A DNA stretch of 13,331 nucleotides from JAUREX01 sp044356825 (GCA_044356825.1 JBIKVM010000063.1:1-13331), one strand, 5' to 3'; shown: positions 1 through 7,381, numbered from the stretch's first letter. The notes: generated by a model not told the origin, from the sequence alone. Made by a program: numbers and translations.

Positions 1-193
1 GCTCGCGCTCGTACTCATCATCGGGGGGGTGATCGGGGCGCAGATCGGCACCACCATCGGCGCGCGCCTCAAGGCCGAGCAATTGCGCATCCTGCTCGCA
101 CTTCTGGTGCTTGCGGTGTCGTTCAAGATCGCGCTCGACCTGCTGCTGCAGCCAGCCGAACTCTACTCTGTCGTCCCGGGAATCTTGCCATGA
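1..193 (+). CDS. TauE/SafE (TSUP) family permease, C-terminal end (partial)
   Basis: The gene enters from the left edge; the reading frame begins at base 2 and 63 residues are visible. Two hydrophobic segments flank a short basic loop. The first contains IIGGVIGAQIG and the second is rich in Leu, Ala and Val; between them lies ARLKAEQLR. A Gly-rich helix with GAQIG followed by a basic ARL-type loop and a final helix is typical of the second half of TSUP permeases, which export sulfite, sulfonates or related organic anions across the inner membrane. The stop overlaps the start of the next gene as ATGA, so the two are translationally coupled. Its partner, a TIGR02186-like exported protein, is a companion I recall for this permease family in alphaproteobacteria and supports the call. 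The substrate cannot be told from this fragment. Confidence 0.75.
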   Translation, partial: LALVLIIGGVIGAQIGTTIGARLKAEQLRILLALLVLAVSFKIALDLLLQPAELYSVVPGILP

Positions 194-954
194 GGGGGAT
201 CGCCCTGGCGTTTGCGCTTCTGGCCATGTCCCCCGCCGGCGTGGCGGCGAACGAGGCGATCGTCGCCGGGCTGAGCCAGAACCGCATCGGCATCAGCGCC
301 AATTTCGACGGCTCCGAGATCATCGTCTATGGCGCGGTCCGCCGCGACGGCCCCGCCCCCGGGGGGGCGCTCGACGTGATCGTCACGGTCGAGGGACCGG
401 AGGTGCCTCTCGTGGTGCGGCGCAAGTCGCGCGAGATGGGGATCTGGATCAACACTGACGAGGTGCGCCTGACCGCCGCGCCCGCCTTCTATGCCATCGC
501 GACGACCGCCCCGCTCGACACGATCCTGACCGACACCGACAATCTGCGCTACAAGATCGCGATCCCCAACGCGATCCGCTCGGTCGGAATCGCCGCGGTC
601 GGAGAGGATGCGCCCGATTTCATCGACGCGCTGATCCGGATCCGCAGCCGGACAGGATCCTATCTTCTTGAGGAAGGCGCGGTCGAACTCACCGACGAGA
701 CCCTCTTTCGTGCCGACTTCGTGCTGCCCGCCAATCTGACCGAGGGTCTTTTTGACGTGCGGATCTTCCTTCTGCGCGGGGGCGTTGTCGTCGATGCGCT
801 CGAGACGCAGATCGACGTGCGCAAGGAGGGGCTGGAGCGGTTTCTCTATCGCCTCGCGCACGACCAGCCGCTGATCTACGGGCTCTTGGCGCTTGCGATT
901 GCCGGCCTCGCGGGTTGGGCGGCCAACGCGGCCTTCCGCGCGATCCGCTCCTGA
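190..954 (+). CDS. TIGR02186-like exported, membrane-anchored protein next to TSUP permease
   Basis: The product is 254 residues. Residues 1-20 look like a Sec signal peptide with a probable AGVAA cleavage site before NEAIVAGLSQ. The bulk (about 21-225) is a beta-rich extracytoplasmic domain without a recognisable catalytic motif. Residues 227-247 (PLIYGLLALAIAGLAGWAA) form one membrane helix followed by a short basic tail, so the domain probably sits in the periplasm anchored at its C terminus. The phrases SQNRIGISANFDGSE and REMGIWIN fit my memory of the TIGR02186 family, which has no established biochemical role. The ATG lies inside the permease stop (ATGA) and no clear Shine-Dalgarno precedes it, so expression probably depends on coupling. 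A role as an accessory subunit of the permease is inference from pairing alone. Confidence 0.75.
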   Translation: MRGIALAFALLAMSPAGVAANEAIVAGLSQNRIGISANFDGSEIIVYGAVRRDGPAPGGALDVIVTVEGPEVPLVVRRKSREMGIWINTDEVRLTAAPAFYAIATTAPLDTILTDTDNLRYKIAIPNAIRSVGIAAVGEDAPDFIDALIRIRSRTGSYLLEEGAVELTDETLFRADFVLPANLTEGLFDVRIFLLRGGVVVDALETQIDVRKEGLERFLYRLAHDQPLIYGLLALAIAGLAGWAANAAFRAIRS

Positions 955-966
955 TCCCCCCGGGCA

Positions 967-1380
967 TCAGCCCTCGGGATACATGGTCTGGCAGCGCGCG
1001 ATCTCGCGATCGGCCCGGGCCGAGACATCCTCGCGCTTGGTACGCAACTGCGCCAGGAGACGCCGCTCTCCCTCGAGGTCGACGGCGCGTGGCCTCTCGA
1101 ATGTCACCGGAACATTCTCGAGGCAGAGCGTCTCGACCTGGGGAAGTGGCTTGCCCTGCGCGTCCGTCGCGGGTTCTGGAGGCTTGAGGCAGGGCACCCA
1201 GCGCGGCTCGAACAGTTGCACGGTGTCGATGGCGTAGCCGCGCGCGACCGTCGCCTCGGATTCGAGGATGAGATCGTCGAGCACGCGCAGATCGCGCATC
1301 GCGGACGAGACGCAAAGCTCGTAGGGTGTGGCGCATCCGGTCAGGAACAGGATCGCGCAAAGGCCGATACCACGCTTCAT
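967..1380 (-). CDS. small lipoprotein with four conserved-looking cysteines, unknown function
   Basis: The product is 137 residues and I do not recognise its family by function. It starts MKRGIGLCAILFLTGC; LTGC at 13-16 is a clear lipobox, so Cys16 would be lipidated after signal peptidase II cleavage. The mature part has four further cysteines (23, 64, 86, 130), enough for two disulfides in the periplasm. Residues 20-48 and 98-130 are rich in charged residues and look alpha-helical. The central part, around WVPCLKPPEP, is Pro-rich. The +2 residue after the lipidated Cys is Ala rather than Asp, so outer-membrane sorting is more likely than inner-membrane retention by the E. coli rule. It converges on the preceding gene with a 12-base gap and is divergent from fabD. 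No strong Shine-Dalgarno is visible before the ATG. Confidence 0.75.
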   Translation of the reverse strand: MKRGIGLCAILFLTGCATPYELCVSSAMRDLRVLDDLILESEATVARGYAIDTVQLFEPRWVPCLKPPEPATDAQGKPLPQVETLCLENVPVTFERPRAVDLEGERRLLAQLRTKREDVSARADREIARCQTMYPEG

Positions 1381-1501
1381 GACAGCAGCTTAGATCGCAA
1401 CGGCCGCCCGCGAAAGGACATTCGTCATCCCTGCGCGATGTTGCGCACAAGGGCAGGCTTGGCTAAGCGTCGCACAAATCTGGTGCATGCAGGAGGGTTC
1501 G
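1381..1501. promoter_or_regulatory. divergent intergenic region between lipoprotein gene and fabD
   Basis: This 121-base gap must hold the start signals of two divergent genes. AGGAGG at 1491-1496 lies five bases before the ATG at 1502 and fixes the fabD start, excluding an in-frame ATG at 1487. A small inverted repeat TGCGC-N6-GCGCA spans 1432-1447. A poor sigma-70-like pair (TTGCGC 1441-1446, 17-base spacer, TAAGCG 1464-1469) overlaps it; the match to consensus is weak and this is only a candidate promoter. Confidence 0.4.
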
Positions 1502-2419
1502 ATGCGCGCCTATCTCTTTCCCGGTCAGGGGGCGCAGGCGGTCGGCATGGGCCGGGCGCTCGCCGACGCCTATCCGGCCGCGCGCGCGGTGTTCGAGACG
1601 GTGGACGAGGCGCTGGGCGAGCGCCTCTCGACCCTCATCTGGGAGGGGCCGATCGAGACCTTGACGCTGACCGCCAACGCCCAGCCCGCGCTGATGGCGA
1701 TGTCGATGGCGGCCCTTGCCGCGCTCGAGGCCGAGGGCCGGGCGTGGGAGGGGGTGGGCTTTGTCGCGGGCCACAGCCTTGGCGAATATTCCGCGCTCTG
1801 TGCGGCGGGCGCGATCGGGCTTGCCGATACCGCGCGACTCCTGCGCCTGCGCGGGCAGGCGATGCAGGCGGCGGTGCCGGTCGGGACGGGGGCGATGGCG
1901 GCGCTTCTGGGCCTCGATCTCGCGACCGCGGCCGAAGTCGCGGCCGAGGCCGCGCAGGGCGAGGTCTGCGCCGCGGCGAACGACAACGACCCCGCGCAGG
2001 TCGTCGTGTCGGGCCATGCCGCGGCGGTGGCGCGCGCGGTCGAGATCGCGCGGGGCCGCGGCGCCAAGCGCGCGGTGATGCTGCCCGTCTCGGCGCCCTT
2101 CCACTGCGCGCTGATGCAGCCCGCGGCCGAGGCGATGGAGGCCGCACTCGCGCATGTCGACATCCGCACCCCGCGCGTTCCGGTCGTGTCGAACGTCGCG
2201 GCCGAGGGTGTGTCGGACCCCGCGCGGATCCGCGCGCTGCTGGTGGCGCAGGTCACGGGCGCCGTGCGCTGGCGCGAGAGCATCGCCTGGATGGGCGCGC
2301 AGGGCGTGAGCGAATTCTGCGAGATCGGCGCGGGCAAGGCGCTGTCGGGCATGGTGCGGCGCATCCTGCCCGAGGCCGCGACGCGCGCCGTCTCCACCCC
2401 CGAGGACGCGCGCGCCTGA
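1502..2419 (+). CDS. fabD: malonyl-CoA:ACP transacylase FabD
   Basis: FabD transfers malonyl from CoA to acyl carrier protein, supplying the two-carbon extender for fatty-acid synthesis in the cytosol. The 305-residue length is normal for the family. Visible motifs are FPGQGAQ at 6-12; the nucleophile elbow GHSLGEY at 90-96 with Ser92; Arg117 in LRLRGQAMQ, which binds the malonyl carboxylate; His201 in SAPFH; and Gln250 in LLVAQ. These positions match the E. coli FabD active-site numbering as I remember it, which makes the call very firm. The start at 1502 is chosen for its AGGAGG five bases upstream. The stop overlaps the next ATG by one base (TGATG), so it leads an operon with two alpha/beta hydrolases. 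The gene that often follows fabD, fabG, is not adjacent here. Confidence 0.97.
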   Translation: MRAYLFPGQGAQAVGMGRALADAYPAARAVFETVDEALGERLSTLIWEGPIETLTLTANAQPALMAMSMAALAALEAEGRAWEGVGFVAGHSLGEYSALCAAGAIGLADTARLLRLRGQAMQAAVPVGTGAMAALLGLDLATAAEVAAEAAQGEVCAAANDNDPAQVVVSGHAAAVARAVEIARGRGAKRAVMLPVSAPFHCALMQPAAEAMEAALAHVDIRTPRVPVVSNVAAEGVSDPARIRALLVAQVTGAVRWRESIAWMGAQGVSEFCEIGAGKALSGMVRRILPEAATRAVSTPEDARA

Positions 2420-3171
2420 TGGAGGACGACGGCATCCTCGAGACGCCCGAGGGCCGGCGCATCGCGTGGCAGCGCGTTTCGGGGGCCGCGCCCGGGGTCG
2501 TGTTCCTCGGCGGTCTGCGCTCGGACATGACGGGAACGAAGGCCGCGCATCTGCACGGCTGGGCCGCGCGGAGGGGTCGGGCCCTTCTGCGGTTCGACTA
2601 TTCGGGGCACGGCACCTCGGGCGGGCGGTTCGAGGAAGGCACGATCGGGGCCTGGGCGCAGGACGCGCGCGCCGCGATCGACGCGCTGACGACGGGGCCG
2701 CAGGTGCTCGTCGGCTCCTCGATGGGCGGCTGGATCGCGCTTCTGCTGGCGCGCGCGGCGCCCGAGCGGGTCGCGGGGCTGGTGGGCATCGCGGCCGCGC
2801 CGGATTTCACCGACGCGCTCGGGCGCGAGATCGGGGCCGAGGGGCGCGCCCGCCTCGCCGCGGGCGGGCAGGTCCGGCTGGCTTCGGAATATGGCGACCC
2901 GCTGCCGATCAGCCGCGCGCTGCTGGCCGACGGGCGCCGCAACCGGGTGCTGCGCGCGCCGCTGCACCTGCCCTTTCCCGTCCGCCTCTTGCAGGGCGAG
3001 GCCGACCGCGACGTGCCCGTGGCGACCGCGCTGCGGCTATTCGCCCATGCGACGGGGCCCGATATCCGGCTGACCCTCGTCAAGGGCGCCGATCACCGGT
3101 TCTCGAGTGCGGCCTGCCTCGCGCTGATCGAAGACGCCATCACCGAAACCCTGGCCGGAGCCCTGCCATGA
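2419..3171 (+). CDS. alpha/beta hydrolase (ABHD10-like esterase/thioesterase candidate)
   Basis: The product is 250 residues with no signal peptide, so it is probably cytosolic. It shows a full alpha/beta-hydrolase set: a turn FLGGLRSDMTGTKA (29-42) in the oxyanion region; RFDYSGHGTSGG (58-69); the nucleophile elbow GSSMGG at 99-104 with Ser101; acid Asp196 in QGEADRDVP; and His226 in KGADHRF. The LGGLRSDMTGTKA turn and the GSSMGGW elbow resemble the ABHD10 group, mitochondrial acyl-protein thioesterase relatives with many alphaproteobacterial homologues. That points to hydrolysis of esters or thioesters, but the substrate cannot be told from sequence. The ATG shares one base with the fabD stop and the end overlaps the next gene by four bases. 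The frame is open far upstream over fabD, but only this ATG fits the operon layout and the family N terminus. Confidence 0.88.
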   Translation: MEDDGILETPEGRRIAWQRVSGAAPGVVFLGGLRSDMTGTKAAHLHGWAARRGRALLRFDYSGHGTSGGRFEEGTIGAWAQDARAAIDALTTGPQVLVGSSMGGWIALLLARAAPERVAGLVGIAAAPDFTDALGREIGAEGRARLAAGGQVRLASEYGDPLPISRALLADGRRNRVLRAPLHLPFPVRLLQGEADRDVPVATALRLFAHATGPDIRLTLVKGADHRFSSAACLALIEDAITETLAGALP

Positions 3172-4157
3172 TCCGCGCGCTGTTCCTTCTGTTTCTCGCC
3201 GGTGCGGTGGCCTTCGGCGCGCTCTGGGTCTGGAACCCGGTGCGCCTGCCCGCTCCGCCCCGCCTCGATGCCGCCGCGATCCCCGAGGATCTCGACGCCT
3301 ATCTGGCCGGGCGCGAGGGGGTGGTGCCCGGCATCACGCCCGGTACGGAAAAGCGGATTGTGTGGGCCGGCGCGCCGGGCGTGCGCACGCCGCTCGCCAT
3401 CGTCTATCTGCATGGGTTTTCCGCGACCTCCGAGGAAATCCGCCCCGTGCCCGACCGCGCCGCGGCCGCCCTTGGCGCCAACCTCTATTTCGCGCGCCTC
3501 GCCGGCCACGGCCGCGACGGCGAGGCGCTCGCCACCGCGACGGTCGAGGATTGGCTGACCGATCTGGCCGAGGCGCTGGCGATCGGGGCGCGGATCGGGG
3601 ATCGGGTCATCATCGTCGGCACCTCGACGGGGGCGACGCTCGCGCTTGCGGGGATGGGGACGCCGCAGATCGCGGCCGCGCTGCCGGGCGCCGGGGCGGT
3701 GGCGGGGTTCGTCTTCGTCTCGCCCAACCTGCGGCTGGCCGACAAGGTCGCGGGCGCGCTGCTCGATGCGCCGGGGGTCGGCTGGTGGGGGCCGCTGATC
3801 GTAGGGCGCACGCGCAGCTTCGCGACCGAGAACGAGGGCCACGCGCGCTTCTGGACGACCCGCTATCCGACGCGCGCGGTGGTGCCGATGGCCGATCTGA
3901 TGGCGATGGCGCGCGCGGTCGATCCGGGCAGCATGCGCCTGCCGCTCATGCTCGTGCGCTCGCCGGCCGATCGCGTCGTCTCGCCCGGCGCGGCCGAGGC
4001 GCTCGAGCGCGGCTGGGGCGGGCCGGTCACCGATGTCGTGATCGCGCCGGGGCCCGGCATTGACCCCGCGGCGCATGTGATCGCGGGCGACATCCTGTCG
4101 CCCGCCCAGACGGGGCCAATTGCCGATCAGATCGTGCGATTCGCCCAAGAGCTCTGA
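3168..4157 (+). CDS. membrane-anchored alpha/beta hydrolase (serine lipase/esterase type)
   Basis: The product is 329 residues. Residues 2-22 form an uncleaved-looking hydrophobic segment (IRALFLLFLAGAVAFGALWVW) after a single Arg. This suggests an N-in signal anchor with the catalytic domain in the periplasm. The hydrolase set is complete: LHGFSATSEE at 81-90 supplies the oxyanion hole; ARLAGHG at 109-115; nucleophile elbow GTSTG at 151-155 with Ser153; Asp268 in RSPADRVV; and His303 in DPAAHVIAG. The LHGFSAT and ARLAGHG motifs resemble monoacylglycerol-lipase/S33-type hydrolases acting on acyl esters. GGAG at 3157-3160 precedes the ATG, which overlaps the previous stop as ATGA. It is the last gene of the fabD unit and converges on phaZ with a 19-base gap and no obvious terminator. 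The substrate is unknown. Confidence 0.85.
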   Translation: MIRALFLLFLAGAVAFGALWVWNPVRLPAPPRLDAAAIPEDLDAYLAGREGVVPGITPGTEKRIVWAGAPGVRTPLAIVYLHGFSATSEEIRPVPDRAAAALGANLYFARLAGHGRDGEALATATVEDWLTDLAEALAIGARIGDRVIIVGTSTGATLALAGMGTPQIAAALPGAGAVAGFVFVSPNLRLADKVAGALLDAPGVGWWGPLIVGRTRSFATENEGHARFWTTRYPTRAVVPMADLMAMARAVDPGSMRLPLMLVRSPADRVVSPGAAEALERGWGGPVTDVVIAPGPGIDPAAHVIAGDILSPAQTGPIADQIVRFAQEL

Positions 4158-4176
4158 CCGGGGGCTCCGCGCAGCC

Positions 4177-5445
4177 TCAGACCACCTGCAGATGCGCCTT
4201 GCGCCCCGGCGTGCCGCCCGAATGGGTGTCGATGAAGTTCAGGACGAGCGGCCGGATGTTGGTGCGCCACGACTTGCCCGCGAAGATGCCGTAATGCCCT
4301 GCGCCAGGCTCGAGGTGGTGGCGCTTCATCCCGTCATCGAGACCCGTCAGTAGATCGAGCGCCGCGACGCACTGGCCGGGCGCCGAGATGTCGTCGTTCG
4401 CGCCCTCGGCCGTCATCACCGCGACGCGGTTGATCGCGCCGATGTCGACCCGCGTTCCGGCCACTTCGAAGACGTTGCGTGCGATCTCGCGGTTCTTGAA
4501 GATGCGCTCGACGGTTGAGAGATAGAACTCGGCCGTCATGTCCATGACCGAAAGGTATTCGTCATAGAAACGGTTGTGGGCGTCACGCTCGCCGTCCTTG
4601 CCCTGCGCGGCTGCCACGATCTTTTCGGCAAAGGCACGGCCGTGGCGTTCGGCATTCATCGACATGAAGGAGGCGAGCTGCAAGAGCCCCGGATAGACCA
4701 TCCGGCCCACGCCCGCGTGCTTCATGCCCACGCGCTGGATCGCGAGATATTCGAGTTGGCCCATCGTCACGCGCCGGCCAAAATCCGTGACGTCGGTCGC
4801 GGCCGCGTCCGGATCGACCGGCCCTCCGATCAGCGTGAGGGAGCGCGGTTGGGCGTCCGGGTCCTGGCCGGCGAGATAGGCGGTGGCGGCGAGGGTCAGG
4901 GGCACAGGCTGGCAGACCGCGATCACATGCAGGTCCGGCCCGAGGTGGCGCATGAACTCGACGAGGTAGAGGGTGTAATCCTCGACGTCGAACTTGCCGA
5001 CCGACACGGGGATGTCGCGCGCGTTGTTCCAGTCGGTCACATACACATCGCAATCGGGCAGGAGGCTGATCACGGTCGAGCGCAGAAGGGTCGCGTAATG
5101 GCCCGACATGGGCGCCACGAGCAGCACGCGGCGCGGCTTGGGCGGGCGGTTCGTGACACGGAAATGCACAAGATCGCCGAAGGGCCGGGCAAGAACGGTT
5201 TCGACCTGCACGAGATGGTCGCGCCCGTCATCCCCGACGACAGCCTGGATGCCCCAGTCGGGCTTGATGACCATGCGCGCAAAGCTGCGCTCCGTCACCC
5301 GGCCCCAGGCGGACATGAGCTTGAACGCAGGGTTCGGCACCATGCCGAAGATGGGATATGAGGCAAATGCGCGCGCGGAAGCACCGAGCCACTCATTGGT
5401 ATTGCGCGCCGTTTCCATCAGGTCGTATGTGGGCAGATACCGCAT
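4177..5445 (-). CDS. phaZ: intracellular PHB depolymerase PhaZ (cysteine-nucleophile type)
   Basis: PhaZ degrades native intracellular PHB granules to hydroxybutyrate oligomers or monomers. The product is 422 residues, starting MRYLPTYDLMETARNTNEW, a typical start for this family. The catalytic triad is Cys-Asp-His rather than Ser-Asp-His: Cys178 in IAVCQPVPL, an Asp in GANDDISAP (351 or 352), and His384 in GAGHYGIFAG. The spacing is close to that reported for Ralstonia PhaZ1 (Cys183, Asp355, His388, from memory). There is no signal peptide, in keeping with a granule-associated cytosolic enzyme. The start at 5445 is preferred over an in-frame ATG 20 codons upstream because AAGGAG lies five bases before it. 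It is transcribed divergently from phaC across a 94-base region, a standard layout in Rhodobacterales. Confidence 0.96.
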   Translation of the reverse strand: MRYLPTYDLMETARNTNEWLGASARAFASYPIFGMVPNPAFKLMSAWGRVTERSFARMVIKPDWGIQAVVGDDGRDHLVQVETVLARPFGDLVHFRVTNRPPKPRRVLLVAPMSGHYATLLRSTVISLLPDCDVYVTDWNNARDIPVSVGKFDVEDYTLYLVEFMRHLGPDLHVIAVCQPVPLTLAATAYLAGQDPDAQPRSLTLIGGPVDPDAAATDVTDFGRRVTMGQLEYLAIQRVGMKHAGVGRMVYPGLLQLASFMSMNAERHGRAFAEKIVAAAQGKDGERDAHNRFYDEYLSVMDMTAEFYLSTVERIFKNREIARNVFEVAGTRVDIGAINRVAVMTAEGANDDISAPGQCVAALDLLTGLDDGMKRHHLEPGAGHYGIFAGKSWRTNIRPLVLNFIDTHSGGTPGRKAHLQVV

Positions 5446-5539
5446 GACGTCTCCTTGCCGGGGGGGCCGGCCCGTATTGTCGCGTCCCTCCCCGTCGGCG
5501 ACCATATTTCTGGGCGGTCAATAGGACGATAAATATCAC
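5446..5539. promoter_or_regulatory. divergent phaZ-phaC control region
   Basis: This 94-base gap must hold promoters for both phaZ and phaC unless either is read through from elsewhere. The phaC-proximal part (about 5501-5540) is distinctly AT-rich against its surroundings, with CATATTT and GATAAATAT. I cannot identify a convincing -35/-10 pair on either strand. No CTGC-N3-GCAG palindrome like those before phaP is present, so direct PhaR control of phaC and phaZ is not supported by this sequence. Confidence 0.45.
5451..5456 (-). promoter_or_regulatory. ribosome binding site that decides the phaZ start
   Basis: Read on the minus strand this is AAGGAG, five bases before the ATG at 5445. The alternative in-frame ATG at 5505 has no comparable site, and the extra 20 residues (MVADGEGRDN and onward) do not resemble the family N terminus. 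Confidence 0.8.
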
Positions 5540-7351
5540 ATGGCAACCGATGAGACCGCGGCCGCGCCGGCCTCCGAAAATCTCCGCCGGAACATGGAGC
5601 GGATCGAGACCCTGACCCAGCGTCTGGTGTCCTCGCTGGCCCTGACCGGCCCGGTCAATCCGGCGCTGAACGCGCCGGGGCCGGAGTTCTTCGCCAAGGC
5701 CGCGACCGCCTACATGACCGAGATGATGACGAACCCCGCACGGATCGTCGAGCAGCAGGTCGAATACTGGGGCAAGACCTTCGCCCACTACCTCGAGGCG
5801 CAGCAGCATCTCGCGCAGGGGCGCGCCGCGATCCCCGCCGCCCAGGAGGATGCCGCCGAGCGTCCGCGCGACCGCCGCTTTGCCAATCCCCTGTGGGACA
5901 ATCACCCCTATTTCGCCTATCTCAAGCAGCAGTATCTGCTGAACGCCGAAGCCGTGAACAAGGCGGTGGCGAGCCTTGATCATCTCGAACCGCGAGACCG
6001 CTGGCGGGTCGAGTATTTTGCGCGCCAGATCGTCGACATGATGTCGCCCGCGAACTTCTTCGCGACCAATCCCGATGCGCTTGAGCGCGCGGTCGAGACG
6101 GACGGGGAATCGCTCGTACGCGGGCTCGAGAACCTCGTGCACGACATCGAGTCACATGGGGGAGAGTTGCAGGTGACGCTCTCGGATCCCGAGGCGTTCC
6201 GCATCGGCGGCAACATCGGCACGACGGCGGGCAGCGTCGTCTTTCGCAACCGCCTGTTCGAGCTGATCCAGTACGCGCCGACGACCGAGCGGGTGCACCG
6301 CACGCCGCTGCTGATCTTTCCGCCCTGGATCAACAAGTTCTACATCCTCGACCTCAAGCCCGAGAACAGCCTCGTGAAGTGGATCGTCGATCAGGGCTTC
6401 ACCCTCTTCGTCGTGAGCTGGGTCAACCCCGACGAGAGCTATGCCGACACCGGGATGGATGACTATGTCTCCGAGGGCTACCTCGCGGCGATCGCGGCGG
6501 TGAAGGCCATCACGGGCGAGAAGAAGATCAACGCGGTCGGCTATTGCATCGCGGGCACCACGCTGTCGCTGACGCTGGGCTACATGGCGCGGACCAAGGA
6601 CCGCTCGGTCAAGGCGGCGACGCTCTTCACCACGCTCACCGATTTCTCGGATCAGGGCGAGGTCGGGGTCTTTCTCGACGACGATTTCGTCGACGGCATC
6701 GAGCGCGAATGCGCCCGGACGGGGGTGCTGCACAAGAAATACATGTCGCGCACCTTTTCCTTCCTGCGCGCCAACGACCTCATCTATGCGCCGGCGATCC
6801 GCAGCTACATGCTGGGCGAACGCCCGCCCGCCTTCGATCTGCTCTACTGGAACGGCGACGGCACCAACCTGCCGGGGCGCATGGCGGTGGAGTATCTGCG
6901 CGGCCTGTGCCAGCGCGACGAACTCGCGAAGGGCGAGTTCAAGGTTCTGGGCAAGAAGGTGCGCCTTGGCGACATCACCCAGCCCCTCTTCGCGGTCGCC
7001 TGCGAAACCGACCACATCGCGGCGTGGCGATCCTCCTACAACGGAGTGCGGCGGTTCGGGTCCGAGGACAAGACCTTCGTGCTGTCCCAGTCGGGCCATA
7101 TCGCGGGCATCGTAAACCCGCCCACCAAGCGCAAGTATGGCCACTACACCAACCCCGGCCCGATGACGACGCCCGAGGAATTCCGCCACAACGCGAACTT
7201 CGGCGCCGGCAGTTGGTGGCCGCACTGGGGCGAGTGGCTGGCGAAGCACTCGGGCCCGATGGTGGCGGCGCGGTTGCCCGGAATGGTCGAGGGCTTCCCG
7301 GTGCTTGCCCCTGCGCCGGGCACCTATGTGACGGCCGATCCCGAGGCGTGA
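5540..7351 (+). CDS. phaC: class I polyhydroxyalkanoate synthase PhaC
   Basis: PhaC polymerises (R)-3-hydroxyacyl-CoA, chiefly hydroxybutyryl-CoA, into PHA at the granule surface. The 603-residue length suits class I synthases, which work without a PhaE or PhaR-type subunit. The N-terminal domain (about 1-200) is followed by an alpha/beta-hydrolase core with the lipase-like box GYCIAG at 334-339 (Cys336), Asp491 in CETDHIAAW and His520 in SGHIAGIVNPP. PPWINKFYILDL (261-272) and the C-terminal FGAGSWWPHW (554-563) are also family hallmarks. The ATG is the first possible start, since an in-frame TAG ends at 5524. Its ribosome site is poor: AGGA at 5523-5526 is 13 bases away in an AT-rich leader. 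phaP follows after 109 bases; no convincing terminator lies between them. Confidence 0.97.
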   Translation: MATDETAAAPASENLRRNMERIETLTQRLVSSLALTGPVNPALNAPGPEFFAKAATAYMTEMMTNPARIVEQQVEYWGKTFAHYLEAQQHLAQGRAAIPAAQEDAAERPRDRRFANPLWDNHPYFAYLKQQYLLNAEAVNKAVASLDHLEPRDRWRVEYFARQIVDMMSPANFFATNPDALERAVETDGESLVRGLENLVHDIESHGGELQVTLSDPEAFRIGGNIGTTAGSVVFRNRLFELIQYAPTTERVHRTPLLIFPPWINKFYILDLKPENSLVKWIVDQGFTLFVVSWVNPDESYADTGMDDYVSEGYLAAIAAVKAITGEKKINAVGYCIAGTTLSLTLGYMARTKDRSVKAATLFTTLTDFSDQGEVGVFLDDDFVDGIERECARTGVLHKKYMSRTFSFLRANDLIYAPAIRSYMLGERPPAFDLLYWNGDGTNLPGRMAVEYLRGLCQRDELAKGEFKVLGKKVRLGDITQPLFAVACETDHIAAWRSSYNGVRRFGSEDKTFVLSQSGHIAGIVNPPTKRKYGHYTNPGPMTTPEEFRHNANFGAGSWWPHWGEWLAKHSGPMVAARLPGMVEGFPVLAPAPGTYVTADPEA

Positions 7352-7357
7352 CGCTTT

Positions 7358-7374
7358 TTGCTGCGTCGCAGCAA
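7358..7374. promoter_or_regulatory. PhaR operator candidate 1
   Basis: TTGCTGCGTCGCAGCAA is an inverted repeat with eight matched bases on each side of the central T at 7366. Its core is CTGC-GTC-GCAG. This agrees with my memory of TGC-rich CTGC-N3-4-GCAG operators for PhaR in Paracoccus denitrificans and Rhodobacter sphaeroides. The site lies seven bases after the phaC stop and upstream of the candidate phaP promoter. phaR itself is nearby at 8076. Confidence 0.8.
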
Positions 7375-7381
7375 TTCCCTC

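Noticed and set aside
955..985. Imperfect inverted repeat at the convergent stops (ATCCC ... GGGC-ATCA-GCCC ... GGGAT) as a bidirectional terminator
   Set aside because: Unequal internal loops, a four-base-pair inner stem and no T run on either strand.
1216..2418. Large N-terminal extension of hydrolase 1, whose frame stays open over fabD
   Set aside because: The extension overlaps fabD out of frame and is Arg/Gly-rich noise; the hydrolase fold begins right after the ATG at 2419.
1570..2967. A 465-codon open frame antisense to fabD and hydrolase 1
   Set aside because: Ala/Arg/Pro-biased composition typical of GC-rich shadows; both sense genes are strongly supported.
4177..5445. PhaZ as an inactive depolymerase because it lacks the Ser of a lipase box
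   Set aside because: A Cys nucleophile in this position is normal for the Ralstonia PhaZ1-type intracellular enzymes.
5446..5505. A 20-residue N-terminal extension of PhaZ starting at 5505
   Set aside because: No ribosome site before that ATG; AAGGAG five bases before 5445 and the MRYLPTYDL start fit the family.
7342..7360. GCG-TGA-CGC followed by five T as a phaC terminator
   Set aside because: The stem has only three base pairs, too short to end transcription.
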